A DNA stretch of 64,000 nucleotides from Flavihumibacter petaseus NBRC 106054 (GTDB lineage: Bacteria; Bacteroidota; Bacteroidia; Chitinophagales; Chitinophagaceae). A program made the translations under genes and the position numbers. Positions within the stretch are counted from its first letter, which is position 1. Each line of letters starts with the position of its first letter. The stretch lies in the NCBI RefSeq assembly GCF_000974785.1, contig NZ_BBWV01000002.1:496001-560000 (forward strand). Reading direction: 5' to 3'. The notes below the pieces were generated by a model. The model saw only the letters and a list, made by a program, of their open reading frames with translations, ran no database searches and was not told the origin of the DNA. This document shows positions 1 to 8,445 of this stretch, piece by piece.

Positions 1-561
1 GACCGGCGCATTCCATCCATTGGTATCTTTCGGACCATAAAGGTTATAGGTGTCTTTGTCCAGAAAATAATCCCCGGGGGTACCAATATTGGCAGCAGGA
101 ATTCCTGTACCTGCTATAATAGAATTCCCGTTTGCACCTGCCGCGCCAGTAGCGCCAGCGGCTCCCGCAGCTACCGTAGCTCCCGTAGCACCAGTGGCTC
201 CTGTAGCACCAGTTGCTCCCGTAGCTCCGGCCAGCAACAGGGGTGTTCCCCATCCGGAAACCGTTTTAGGGCCATACAGTTTGGATGAACTCAGGTCGAG
301 ATAGAAGTCTCCATTGACGCCTGACGTTACTTCGGGGGCGCCGTTGCCGCTCACGATTTGTGTGCCGTCCGGCCCCTGGATGCCGGCTGCGCCCTGTGCG
401 CCTGCCGGACCTGCCGGTCCTGTTTCTCCGGTATCTCCTTTTTTACAGGAAAACAACAGGGAAGTAACGATATGGAAAAATGGTATCGGGAATTCGACGG
501 TCAGCCGCAAGAACGGCCGATTGGGGAATTTATTGACCACCCGGTAAGGCACACGGTACAA
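1..561 (-). CDS. Collagen-like repeat lipoprotein, N-terminal part (runs off window)
   Basis: The minus-strand frame is open from the window edge back to a stop at 564-562. It encodes a basic N-terminus, a hydrophobic stretch and a lipobox-like LFSC followed by KKGDTG, so a surface lipoprotein is likely. Then come Gly-x-y collagen-type triplets (GPAGPAGAQGAAG near 420-370, repeated GAT near 235-145). Two copies of a module of the form YLD-LYGPK-GW (around 320-250 and 80-10) bracket the second triplet block. No ATG exists in the frame upstream of the lipobox: candidate starts are TTG at 561, GTG at 552 and GTG at 540, so the start is uncertain or an upstream frameshift exists. It is divergent from the efflux operon. 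Function unknown; collagen-like Bacteroidota proteins are often surface or tail-fibre-like structural proteins. Confidence 0.65.
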   Translation of the reverse strand, partial: MYRVPYRVVNKFPNRPFLRLTVEFPIPFFHIVTSLLFSCKKGDTGETGPAGPAGAQGAAGIQGPDGTQIVSGNGAPEVTSGVNGDFYLDLSSSKLYGPKTVSGWGTPLLLAGATGATGATGATGATGATVAAGAAGATGAAGANGNSIIAGTGIPAANIGTPGDYFLDKDTYNLYGPKDTNGWNAPV

Positions 562-610
562 CTACCGCTAATTCTTTATCGGCTACTATAATATCCGGAA
601 GCATGGATTA

Positions 611-641
611 TTTGGCAGGTAATGGTTTTTGTTTAACTTTG
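611..641 (+). promoter_or_regulatory. Bacteroidota-type promoter of the tetR-efflux operon
   Basis: TTTG at 611-614, exactly 19 bases, then TAACTTTG at 634-641. This matches the Bacteroidota housekeeping promoter consensus TTTG-N19-TAnnTTTG at every fixed position. The operator palindrome at 643-664 starts two bases after the -7 element, over the expected transcription start, and the first ATG is at 671, giving a leader of about 25 bases. Confidence 0.75.
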
Positions 642-642
642 C

Positions 643-664
643 TGTTTGACAATAATGTCAAACA
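643..664. promoter_or_regulatory. Palindromic operator, probable TetR site 1
   Basis: A perfect inverted repeat: arms TGTTTGACA and TGTCAAACA separated by ATAA. It lies between the -7 element (634-641) and the ATG of the first TetR gene (671). The size and symmetry fit a TetR-family dimer site. The right arm TGTCAAACA recurs exactly at 1311-1319 in front of the second TetR gene, so both sites probably bind the same regulator. Binding would block transcription start and so autorepress the efflux operon. Confidence 0.75.
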
Positions 665-670
665 TTGCCC

Positions 671-1279
671 ATGGCTATCAAAGACAGCAATACGGAAAAA
701 CAGATCGTGGAGGCAGCCCGCCATATCTTTTTCAAGGAAGGACGGTTCAAAGCCACCACCCAGGAAATCGCTGATGCCGCAGGTGTCACCCGTACCCTGT
801 TGAATTATTATTTCCGGTCACGGGACGTGCTGTTTGAGAAAATCCTGCAGGACGCCAGGGAAAACATGGACGCGAAACTCAAAACCGTCATGGAAGGAAG
901 CAGCAGCTTCCGGGAAAAAATTGAATACTTCATTGATGTTTTTATTGAGCAATCCCTCAACCTGCCCTATATCGACGCCTATATGATCTCCCGGATGAAT
1001 GACGGGATCCTTAACCCGGATGAAGTGGTGGACAAGCTGGCGACCAGGGATATGCATACCAAAGTGAAGCGCTTCCTGAAAGAAATAGAAACGGAGATAG
1101 AGAAAGGGACCATCCCCCATATGACCCCATTGGATTTCATGGTCAACCTCAGCTCCCTGCTGGCTTATCCCGGGGTAGCCCAGCCAATGTTCAAAAAAAT
1201 ATTCCAGATGAGTGATAAACAATACCGGCAATTCCTGGCGCAACGGAAAGCCGCCATTTTAAAAGCCTTGTTCAAATAG
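671..1279 (+). CDS. TetR/AcrR family transcriptional regulator
   Basis: A 202-residue protein. The N-terminal helix-turn-helix reads as TetR (TTQEIADAAGVTRTLLNYYF at about residues 31-50), followed by an all-helical ligand-binding and dimer domain with no recognisable signature. I chose ATG 671 rather than the in-frame TTG at 665, because TTG would begin inside the inverted repeat. It is first in an operon with a second TetR gene and a three-part RND efflux system, so it most likely represses the pump until a substrate binds. The palindrome at 643-664 is its probable operator. Confidence 0.9.
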   Translation: MAIKDSNTEKQIVEAARHIFFKEGRFKATTQEIADAAGVTRTLLNYYFRSRDVLFEKILQDARENMDAKLKTVMEGSSSFREKIEYFIDVFIEQSLNLPYIDAYMISRMNDGILNPDEVVDKLATRDMHTKVKRFLKEIETEIEKGTIPHMTPLDFMVNLSSLLAYPGVAQPMFKKIFQMSDKQYRQFLAQRKAAILKALFK

Positions 1280-1300
1280 GCGATTTTTTTTGCCTGTGAA

Positions 1301-1316
1301 TTGACATAAATGTCAA
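1301..1316. promoter_or_regulatory. Palindromic operator, probable TetR site 2
   Basis: Inverted repeat TTGACA and TGTCAA around TAAA. The right half extends to TGTCAAACA, identical to the right arm of the site at 643-664, and the left half has drifted outside the inner six bases. It lies 19 bases upstream of the second TetR start (1336), in the 56-base gap between the two regulator genes. This suggests a second, weaker control point or internal promoter for the pump genes. Confidence 0.65.
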
Positions 1317-1335
1317 ACAATATATTCAAACAATA

Positions 1336-1959
1336 ATGTTAGAATTAAAAGTTAAAATTGAAAAGGAAGCCTGCAGTTTATTCAGCCGGTTCGGTATAAA
1401 AAGCATTACCATGGCGGAGCTCGCAGGTAAAATGGGGATCAGCAAAAAGACCATCTATTCCTGTTTTCAGAACAAACAGGAACTGGTGGACGCTGTCTAT
1501 ACACCGCAGCTGAAAGAGGCAAAGGCAGCCTGCCTGGCCAGCATCGCCACAGCAGAAGATGCCATCGAAGAATGCCTCCTCTGCTGGATCAGTCTCCGCC
1601 CCGTGATCACCTTCTTCCGGCAGAAAGCATTCTCCGATATCCAGCGGGAATTTTATCCGCTGTCTGCCCGCTATCAGCAATTCAGGAATGTCTTCCTCCG
1701 CCAGATGATCGAAAAGAATATTGAACGCGGACATTCAGAAGGCTTATACCGTCCATCCATCCATCCTGCCATCATCGCAAGCCTGCAAACCATACTCATC
1801 GAAGCGATGAGCGGGGAAATCCCTTTGTCCGGCAAATGGTCTGAGGACACCGTCGATGAACAGATTCTCCTGCACTACCTCAATGGCCTAGTTACTGCAC
1901 GGGGTGCAGCACTTCTTGAACAGTATGAACAACAGTATTTAATAACTCCACAGGCATAA
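1336..1959 (+). CDS. TetR/AcrR family transcriptional regulator (second copy)
   Basis: A 207-residue protein with a TetR helix-turn-helix near residues 20-50 (ITMAELAGKMGISKKTIYSC, then F-x-N-K-x-E-L). It is not a close copy of the preceding regulator: the HTH differs and the C-terminal domain is unrelated by eye. It lies between the first TetR gene and the TolC-like gene, with a 23-base gap to the latter, so it is cotranscribed with the pump. Two stacked TetR genes before one pump suggest sensing of two signals or a heterodimer. The operator at 1301-1316 precedes it. Confidence 0.88.
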   Translation: MLELKVKIEKEACSLFSRFGIKSITMAELAGKMGISKKTIYSCFQNKQELVDAVYTPQLKEAKAACLASIATAEDAIEECLLCWISLRPVITFFRQKAFSDIQREFYPLSARYQQFRNVFLRQMIEKNIERGHSEGLYRPSIHPAIIASLQTILIEAMSGEIPLSGKWSEDTVDEQILLHYLNGLVTARGAALLEQYEQQYLITPQA

Positions 1960-1982
1960 AACAACTTTTTCTCTTTAATCGA

Positions 1983-3326
1983 ATGAAAATGAAACAACCG
2001 CTTTTCTTTATTTGCCTGCTCTTACTGGTTATCCCGGTATTTGCACAGGATAAACCACTCACCCTGCCGGATGCATTGAAATATGCCCTGTCCGCCAGCC
2101 AGACTGCCCACAAAGCCAAACTGGATGTGGAGAATGTAGAACACCAGATCGCCGAAGTGAAAGCCGGCGCCCTACCCACTATCTCTGGATCTGGTTCGCT
2201 GACCTATAATCCCTTGCTGCAGCTAACCCCCATACCGGGTGAATTGACCGGCCAACCCGGCACCACCACCCTGGTGGCATTCGGGCAGAAATGGAACTCC
2301 GGTGCCAATGTCAATCTTTCACAAAACCTGTACAACAAAGGGGTAATTACGGGTCTGCGTGCAGCAAACTCCAGCCGGGAATTTTATCGCATCAATGCAC
2401 AGCTGACTGATGAACAACTCATCGAACAGGTATCCGGCATTTATTACCAGGTATTGGTGGAAAAACACAAACTGAATGTGCTGGATACTACTATTGAAAA
2501 TACCGCCAGGATCAGTAAAGTAATCAAAGGCCTCTATGAAAGCGGCCTCGCCAAAGAGATTGATGTGGACAGAACAACCGTCAATCTCTCCAACCTATAT
2601 GCCCAGCGCCAGCAGATCCTAAATTCCATCACGCTGCAGGAAAACCAGCTGAAGTTTGCCATGGGTATGGAAATTCAAACCCCACTTACGTTCCCGCCCA
2701 TTGAGTTTAAGAAAATTCTCACCCAGGGCGATACCAGCCGGCCGGATGTCAATTCCCTTACGCAAATGCAGTTACTGCGCAAACAGGGAGAACTGCTGGA
2801 ATTCAAAAAACAATCCATCAAGGCAGAATATTATCCCAGCCTCAGCCTCTCCGGTAATTACGGCGTACAGGGACTGGGCAATAGTTTTCCAATGGGCAAA
2901 GGTCCCTCCGTAAACTGGTTTGACTATGCGTCGATCGGATTGAACCTGAAGATTCCCATCTTCAACGGATTCTCCACACGGTCAAAAGTGAGACAGGCCA
3001 ATATCGAAATCCTGAAAATGAAGGAAGATATCGATCAGGCAAGTCTGTCGCTGAACCTGGCCTATGAAAATGCTGCCACCCAGCTGAAGAACAGCCTCGT
3101 GGTATTGCGCAGCCAGCTGGATAACGCCACCCTGGCGCAGAAGGTGTACCGCAATACCCAGAGCAATTACAACCTGGGCCTCGCTCCGCTGACCGATCTG
3201 CTCGATGCAGAAAACGCACTAACGGATGCCAACAACAACTATTCCTCCGCCTTACTGGCTTACCGGATTGCTGAAATTCAATTACTGAAAACACAGGGTA
3301 AACTGAAATCCCTCCTCAACGAATAA
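1983..3326 (+). CDS. TolC-family outer-membrane efflux protein
   Basis: A 447-residue protein with a Sec signal peptide (hydrophobic run FFICLLLLVIPVFA, cleavage near residue 21). The long helical body has the duplicated outer-membrane-efflux pattern, with the typical LTLPDALKYAL opening and an Asn/Leu-rich repeat near residues 380-440 (NYNLGLAPLTDLLDAENAL). It forms the trimeric outer-membrane exit duct. A second ATG two codons downstream could also be used. It is third in the operon, 21 bases before the membrane-fusion protein, the usual Bacteroidota order for RND systems. Confidence 0.92.
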   Translation: MKMKQPLFFICLLLLVIPVFAQDKPLTLPDALKYALSASQTAHKAKLDVENVEHQIAEVKAGALPTISGSGSLTYNPLLQLTPIPGELTGQPGTTTLVAFGQKWNSGANVNLSQNLYNKGVITGLRAANSSREFYRINAQLTDEQLIEQVSGIYYQVLVEKHKLNVLDTTIENTARISKVIKGLYESGLAKEIDVDRTTVNLSNLYAQRQQILNSITLQENQLKFAMGMEIQTPLTFPPIEFKKILTQGDTSRPDVNSLTQMQLLRKQGELLEFKKQSIKAEYYPSLSLSGNYGVQGLGNSFPMGKGPSVNWFDYASIGLNLKIPIFNGFSTRSKVRQANIEILKMKEDIDQASLSLNLAYENAATQLKNSLVVLRSQLDNATLAQKVYRNTQSNYNLGLAPLTDLLDAENALTDANNNYSSALLAYRIAEIQLLKTQGKLKSLLNE

Positions 3327-3347
3327 ACACCGATCAAAATAACAGTT

Positions 3348-4424
3348 ATGAAGAAAAAGAAAGTTTTTAATGTTCTGATCACCGTAGTGATGCTTACCGG
3401 GCTGGTGGTGATCGTCGGACAGGTGCTGTCGAAGAACAAAAAAGAAAATGCAGCGAAGACGGCCATTGTTGCCCAGGCGGATGGTAGGGTAACTGTGCGT
3501 ACCACTACCGTTCAGAAAGATTCACTCGCTCAGAATATCATGGCCAACGGAAATTTTATCCCTGCACAGCAAATGAATTTTGCAGCAGAAAACTCGGGCC
3601 GTGTAACCAGCGTACTGGTGGATGAAGGCAGCCGGGTTTCAGTTGGCCAGGTGCTGGCCATCATCAAGGCCGATCAACTGAACGTGGATGTGGAAAGTGC
3701 CAATGCGGCCTATGTTAATGCGAAAAGCGATCTCGGTCGCTATGAAAGCGCTCAGCAAACAGGTGGCGTCACTGCACAGCAGGTTGATCAGGCCAAACTG
3801 GCCCTGGTGAATGCAGAAGCCCGTCTACAGCAAGCTAAACTGAAAGTAGGGGATACCTATGTACGGTCATCCATCAATGGCATTGTAAACAAGCGGCTGA
3901 TTGAACCCGGTGCAGTAGTTTCTCCAGGTACCCAGCTGTTCGAACTGGTGAATATCTCTTCCCTGAAACTGGCCGTAACCGTAAATGAACAACAGGTAGC
4001 CCAGGTAAAAGAAGGCGATGCCGTCAGGATCCGGGTGAGCGTGTTCCCCGACCAGGTGTTTACCGGGAAGATCAGTTTCATTGCTCCCAAATCAGATGCC
4101 AGCCTGAGTTTCCCCATGGAGATCGCATTGACAGCCAACCCCGGCAACAAAGTGCGCGCTGGTATGTATGGCACAGCTGAGTTTGATTTTGGTGCCGGGG
4201 CACCTGTCCTGTTGCTGCCCCGTTCCGCCTTTGTCGGCAGTGTGAGCAATAACCAGGTTTTTGTCAGCGCCGGTGATTCTGTTGCCAGGTTGAGAACGGT
4301 AACAGCCGGTCGCATTGCCGGAGAGCAGGTAGAAATTTTAAACGGATTGACAGCGGGAGAGAAAGTGATTACCAGCGGACAGGTGAACCTTAATGATGGC
4401 ACCGCGATCACAGTGGTTCAATAA
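3348..4424 (+). CDS. RND efflux periplasmic adaptor (membrane-fusion protein)
   Basis: A 358-residue protein with a single N-terminal membrane anchor (residues about 8-27). It has a biotinyl-lipoyl half near residues 75-110 (GRVTSVLVDEGSRVSVGQVL), a short coiled coil with AQQVDQAKLALVNAEARLQQAKL near 140-165, a second lipoyl half (VRSSINGIVNKRLIEPGAVV), then beta-barrel and membrane-proximal domains. It links the inner-membrane pump to the TolC-like duct. There is no lipobox Cys, so it is anchored by a helix. Its stop lies 16 bases before the RND start. Confidence 0.93.
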   Translation: MKKKKVFNVLITVVMLTGLVVIVGQVLSKNKKENAAKTAIVAQADGRVTVRTTTVQKDSLAQNIMANGNFIPAQQMNFAAENSGRVTSVLVDEGSRVSVGQVLAIIKADQLNVDVESANAAYVNAKSDLGRYESAQQTGGVTAQQVDQAKLALVNAEARLQQAKLKVGDTYVRSSINGIVNKRLIEPGAVVSPGTQLFELVNISSLKLAVTVNEQQVAQVKEGDAVRIRVSVFPDQVFTGKISFIAPKSDASLSFPMEIALTANPGNKVRAGMYGTAEFDFGAGAPVLLLPRSAFVGSVSNNQVFVSAGDSVARLRTVTAGRIAGEQVEILNGLTAGEKVITSGQVNLNDGTAITVVQ

Positions 4425-4440
4425 GCCCAAAAAGACTATC

Positions 4441-7400
4441 ATGAAAATTGCAGAAATATCCATTAAGCGGCCGACCCTGGTAATCGTACTGTTTACAGTA
4501 CTGATCCTCGGCGGACTGCTCAGTTATACCATGCTCAACTATGAGCTGTTACCGAAATTTTCGCCATCCGTAGTGTCGGTCACCACGGTATACCCGGGCG
4601 CTTCTCCCAGTGAAGTGGAAAACACCGTCTCCAGGAAAATCGAAGATGCCGTGTCCTCCATGGAAAACATCAAAAAATTAGAAACAAAATCCTTCGAAAG
4701 CCTCTCCATCGTGACGATCACCCTGAACAGTGGTACCGATGTTGACCTGGCTTTGAATGACGCGCAACGGAAAGTAAACGCCATCCTGGGCGATCTGCCG
4801 GATGACGTGGATCCGCCATCACTCAATAAGTTTTCGCTCGACGACCTGCCGATCATGACCCTGGCAGCAACCGGCAAAACCAGTGAAGCGGCCTTTTATG
4901 ACCTGATGGACAAAAGGATCTCGCCGGTGTTGTCAAGGGTAGGTGGTGTCGCCCAGGTGAATCTCATCGGCGGACAGGAAAGAGAGATCCAGGTGAATAT
5001 CAACGCAAAAAGCCTGGAAGGATTTGGGTTATCACTGGCACAGGTGCAGCAAGCCATCCTGACTTCCAACCTCGACTTTCCTACCGGTAGTGTTCAAACG
5101 CGGCAGAAAGATATCCTGATCCGCCTCGCGGGCAAATACCGCAATGTGGAAGAGTTGCGCAACCTCGTGGTGTTCAATAAAGATGGGGTACAGGTGAGAC
5201 TCCGCGATATCGCAGATGTGCAGGATGTTCAGAAAGATGTTGAGAAGCTTGCCCGCGTAAACAGCCAGAGTGCGATCGCGTTGCAGATCATTAAACAATC
5301 TGATGCCAATGCCGTATCGGTAAGTAAGGAGGTAACCGCAATTGTAAAAAAACTGGAAAAGGATTATGCCAGCACCGGCCTGAAAATAGACATCGCGAGC
5401 GACAGTTCCGTGTACACGCTGCAGTCGGCCGATGCCGTGATTCACGACCTTATCCTGGCGATCGTACTCGTGGCCTTTGTGATGTTGTTCTTCCTGCACA
5501 GCATCCGAAATGCGCTGATCGTGATGGTGGCCATACCTGCCTCCCTGATCGCCACCTTTATTTTTATGAAGCTGCTGGGGTATTCCCTCAACCTGATGTC
5601 GCTGCTTGCCCTGTCGCTGGTGGTCGGGATCCTGGTGGATGATGCCATTGTGGTACTGGAGAATATTTACCGGCACATGGAGATGGGCAAGAACCGCGTG
5701 AGGGCTGCTTTTGATGCAACCAAAGAAATCGGCTTTACCGTGACATCCATTACACTTGTAATTGTAGTGGTATTTGTGCCGATTGCCATGAGCACCGGCC
5801 TCGCCGCCGATATCCTGAAGCAGTTCTGCGTAACGGTATCCATTGCCACTTTGTTATCATTACTGAGCTCCTTTACCATTGTGCCCTGGCTCTCCTCGCG
5901 CTTCGGCAAACTGGAAAAAATCACCGGCAAAAACTTTTTTGGAAAAATAATTGTCGGATTTGAAAGGCTGCTCTACAATTTCACCAACTGGGTAACCGGC
6001 CTGTTGAAATGGTGCCTGGGTCATAAAAAGACGACCCTGCTGGTGATGCTGGCCTTGTTCTTTGGTTCTTTCTTCCTGGTAGGTGCCGGTTATATCGGTG
6101 CGGAGTTCTTTGCCAAATCTGACCGGGGCGAATTCCTGGTACAGATAGAAATGCCCAAAGATGCTTCGGTGGAACAAACCAATGCCATGGCCCGCAAAGC
6201 GGAAGAGTTTTTAAAACACAAACCGGAAGTGACCAGGCTGATCACTACCGTCGGACAAAGCAGCGACGGGGGCATGGGGGCTACACAGTCCACCGCCTAT
6301 AAAGCGGAGATCAACGTGCAGATGGTGCCTCGGGTTGAACGGGAAGATGAATCCAGTATCTATGCCGTCAAAGTAAAACGTGAATTGCAGGAGCAACTGG
6401 TGGGCGCCAAAGTGAAGACAGTTCCCGTGAGTATTCTCGGAACAGCTGAACAGGCACCGCTTGCGCTGGTGGTCACCGGTCCCGAACTCGACAGCGTGTT
6501 GAAATTTGCGAATGGCGCCATGAGCGAATTGCGCAAGGTGCCGGGCGCTTCGGAAATGAAGCTCTCGGTTGAAGCAGGTAACCCTGAAATCAATGTGCAG
6601 GTAGATCGCGACAAGATGGCGGCGCTGGGCCTCTCGCTCGGCGTGGTGGGCAGTACCATGCAAACCGCTTTCAGCGGCAACACCGATGGGAAATTCCGCC
6701 AGGGTGAATATGAGTACGATATCAATATCCGCTACCAGAATTTCAACCGGGAAAGTATGGACGATGTGCGCAACCTGGTTTTCATTAACGACAAGGGGCA
6801 ACAGATCCGCCTGTCGCAGTTTGCTGCGATAAATGAAAGCAGCGGTCCCAGTCAGCTGGAGCGGAGGGATAAAAGCACGTCTGTAACTGTGCAATCGCAG
6901 GTAGTGGGCCGGCCATCAGGAACAGTCGCAGCCGAATGGCAGGCGAAATTCGACCAGCTGCCCCGTCCGCTTGGTGTGAGTTATGTGTGGGGTGGGGATA
7001 TGGAAAACCAGAGCGAAGGATTTGGCTCACTGGGCATTGCCCTGCTTGCGGCCATTGTACTCGTATACCTCATCATGGTGGCATTGTACGACAGCTTTGT
7101 ATATCCCTTCGTGGTATTGTTCTCGATCCCGCTGGCCATCATCGGTGCCTTCCTGGCACTGGCGCTGACCAACAATTCACTCAACCTGTTTACCATTTTG
7201 GGTTTGATCATGCTGATCGGCCTCGTGGCGAAAAATGCCATCATCCTGGTCGACTTTACCAACCAGCGAAAAGCAGAAGGCGCCAACACTTACCAGGCAC
7301 TGATTGATGCCAACCATGCCCGTCTGCGACCCATCCTGATGACCACCATTGCCATGGTGATCGGTATGCTGCCGATTGCGCTGGCAAAGGGTGCGGGAGC

Positions 7401-7620
7401 CGAATGGAAAAATGGCCTGGCCTGGGTGATCATCGGGGGATTGATCAGTTCATTATTCCTGACCCTGGTGGTGGTGCCGGTGATGTATGCCATCTTCGAT
7501 AAGCTGATCAACAAATTCAGTAAGAAGAAAAACAACACCACCATTGCCGAACAAATGGTGGAAGACTATACGCCGCTGGAACATGCCGATAGTCACGGAT
7601 TCGATCCATCGCATATCTGA
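4441..7620 (+). CDS. RND-family efflux transporter permease (HAE-1/AcrB-like)
   Basis: A 1059-residue inner-membrane pump with the RND layout: an N-terminal helix (SIKRPTLVIVLFTVLILGGL), a porter domain, helices near residues 330-530, a second porter domain, and a final helix bundle. The proton-relay motif GILVDDAIVVLENI (near 400) carries the paired aspartates expected of proton-driven pumps. An upstream in-frame ATG at 4393 lies inside the adaptor gene, and 4441 gives a normal N-terminus. Drug or hydrophobe export is the family role; the substrate cannot be told from sequence. A strong terminator follows directly. Confidence 0.95.
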   Translation: MKIAEISIKRPTLVIVLFTVLILGGLLSYTMLNYELLPKFSPSVVSVTTVYPGASPSEVENTVSRKIEDAVSSMENIKKLETKSFESLSIVTITLNSGTDVDLALNDAQRKVNAILGDLPDDVDPPSLNKFSLDDLPIMTLAATGKTSEAAFYDLMDKRISPVLSRVGGVAQVNLIGGQEREIQVNINAKSLEGFGLSLAQVQQAILTSNLDFPTGSVQTRQKDILIRLAGKYRNVEELRNLVVFNKDGVQVRLRDIADVQDVQKDVEKLARVNSQSAIALQIIKQSDANAVSVSKEVTAIVKKLEKDYASTGLKIDIASDSSVYTLQSADAVIHDLILAIVLVAFVMLFFLHSIRNALIVMVAIPASLIATFIFMKLLGYSLNLMSLLALSLVVGILVDDAIVVLENIYRHMEMGKNRVRAAFDATKEIGFTVTSITLVIVVVFVPIAMSTGLAADILKQFCVTVSIATLLSLLSSFTIVPWLSSRFGKLEKITGKNFFGKIIVGFERLLYNFTNWVTGLLKWCLGHKKTTLLVMLALFFGSFFLVGAGYIGAEFFAKSDRGEFLVQIEMPKDASVEQTNAMARKAEEFLKHKPEVTRLITTVGQSSDGGMGATQSTAYKAEINVQMVPRVEREDESSIYAVKVKRELQEQLVGAKVKTVPVSILGTAEQAPLALVVTGPELDSVLKFANGAMSELRKVPGASEMKLSVEAGNPEINVQVDRDKMAALGLSLGVVGSTMQTAFSGNTDGKFRQGEYEYDINIRYQNFNRESMDDVRNLVFINDKGQQIRLSQFAAINESSGPSQLERRDKSTSVTVQSQVVGRPSGTVAAEWQAKFDQLPRPLGVSYVWGGDMENQSEGFGSLGIALLAAIVLVYLIMVALYDSFVYPFVVLFSIPLAIIGAFLALALTNNSLNLFTILGLIMLIGLVAKNAIILVDFTNQRKAEGANTYQALIDANHARLRPILMTTIAMVIGMLPIALAKGAGAEWKNGLAWVIIGGLISSLFLTLVVVPVMYAIFDKLINKFSKKKNNTTIAEQMVEDYTPLEHADSHGFDPSHI

Positions 7621-7628
7621 TGAAGTAA

Positions 7629-7670
7629 AACGGCCGGTTCACAAAGGACCGGCCGTTATTATTTTTCAGC
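7629..7670 (+). terminator. Rho-independent terminator after the efflux operon
   Basis: Ten-base-pair stem AACGGCCGGT / ACCGGCCGTT with a nine-base loop, followed by an ATTATTTTT tail. It begins 9 bases after the RND stop codon and may act on the convergent HD-domain gene transcript as well. Confidence 0.85.
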
Positions 7671-7776
7671 ACTTTTCCAGCACTTTTCCCGCACCTGGCC
7701 AGCACTTTTGCTGCACCTTTCCTGCACTGCGCCGGCTCATTCACAGCACATTCACAGCACTTTCCCGGCACATTCC
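7667..7776. repeat. Ten tandem copies of a degenerate 11-bp repeat
   Basis: Read in steps of exactly 11 bases from 7667, the sequence falls into ten units around the consensus CAGCACTTTTC: CAGCACTTTTC, CAGCACTTTTC, CCGCACCTGGC, CAGCACTTTTG, CTGCACCTTTC, CTGCACTGCGC, CGGCTCATTCA, CAGCACATTCA, CAGCACTTTCC, CGGCACATTCC. There are no insertions or deletions between units. It fills the space between the efflux terminator and the 3' end of the convergent HD gene (stop at 7784). Eleven bases is not a codon multiple, so it does not encode a peptide repeat. Confidence 0.85.
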
Positions 7777-7783
7777 TGGGATA

Positions 7784-8383
7784 TCATGCTCCATCTTTTC
7801 TCAAAATGCCCTTGTCAACGCTTTCGTTGATCAGCTGCGCTGCATATTTCCAGATGGCAGCTGATCCATCATTAATTGCCTTTTTCTTTTCGTACACTTT
7901 GTGGTAAGGGACATTAAATTCTGCCCAGGTGCCGCCATCATTGGAGGTGTTCTGCAGTAAAGGTTCAAACCTGTCCATAGACCTTGCAAATTTTGCTTCA
8001 TCCGTCTGACCGTCTTCAAATTCTTTCCAGACGGATATCAGTTCTTCGGCCTGCGCATCAGGCAGCAGACCAAAGATCCGTTGTGCAGCAACCATTTCTT
8101 CGTCAGTATTGGTATGGTTTTTTGCTGCGTCATACAGAAAAGTATCCCCCGCATCAATCTCCACGATGTCGTGAATCAGGACCATTTTCAGTACCTTAAG
8201 CACATCAACCGGCTTATTGGAATGTTCTGCCAGTACAATCGCCATCATGGCCAGGTGCCAGCTGTGTTCAGCATCATTTTCCGGGCGATCGCTGTTAAAC
8301 AATTTTGTTTTTCGCTGAATGTATTTGAGTTTGTCAATCTCTTTAATAAAAGCAACCTGTTTTAATAAGTCTTCCGGATGCAT
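7784..8383 (-). CDS. HD-domain phosphohydrolase, YfbR/HDDC2-like 5'-deoxynucleotidase
   Basis: A 199-residue soluble protein with the HD metal-binding set: His40 in ENDAEHSWH, His71-Asp72 in LIHDIVEIDAGD, and Asp136 in ARSMDRFEPLL. The EHSWH and HDIVEI-AGD context is characteristic of the YfbR/HDDC2 group, which removes phosphate from deoxynucleoside 5'-monophosphates. It appears monocistronic on the minus strand and convergent with the efflux operon. Family assignment is firm; substrate specificity is by analogy. Confidence 0.85.
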   Translation of the reverse strand: MHPEDLLKQVAFIKEIDKLKYIQRKTKLFNSDRPENDAEHSWHLAMMAIVLAEHSNKPVDVLKVLKMVLIHDIVEIDAGDTFLYDAAKNHTNTDEEMVAAQRIFGLLPDAQAEELISVWKEFEDGQTDEAKFARSMDRFEPLLQNTSNDGGTWAEFNVPYHKVYEKKKAINDGSAAIWKYAAQLINESVDKGILRKDGA

Positions 8384-8445
8384 GGTTCCAAATTTTTAAC
8401 GGCGTGGTATCGCCGGCAAATTTCGGAATAATCTTTACGCGACGG

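Noticed and set aside
44..253. Minus-strand frame rich in Ser, Arg and Tyr
   Set aside because: Out-of-frame shadow of the collagen-like repeats at 1-561.
7517..7864. Long frames across the 11-bp repeats on both strands
   Set aside because: They arise from the repeat period and cross the terminator and the HD gene; no start context.
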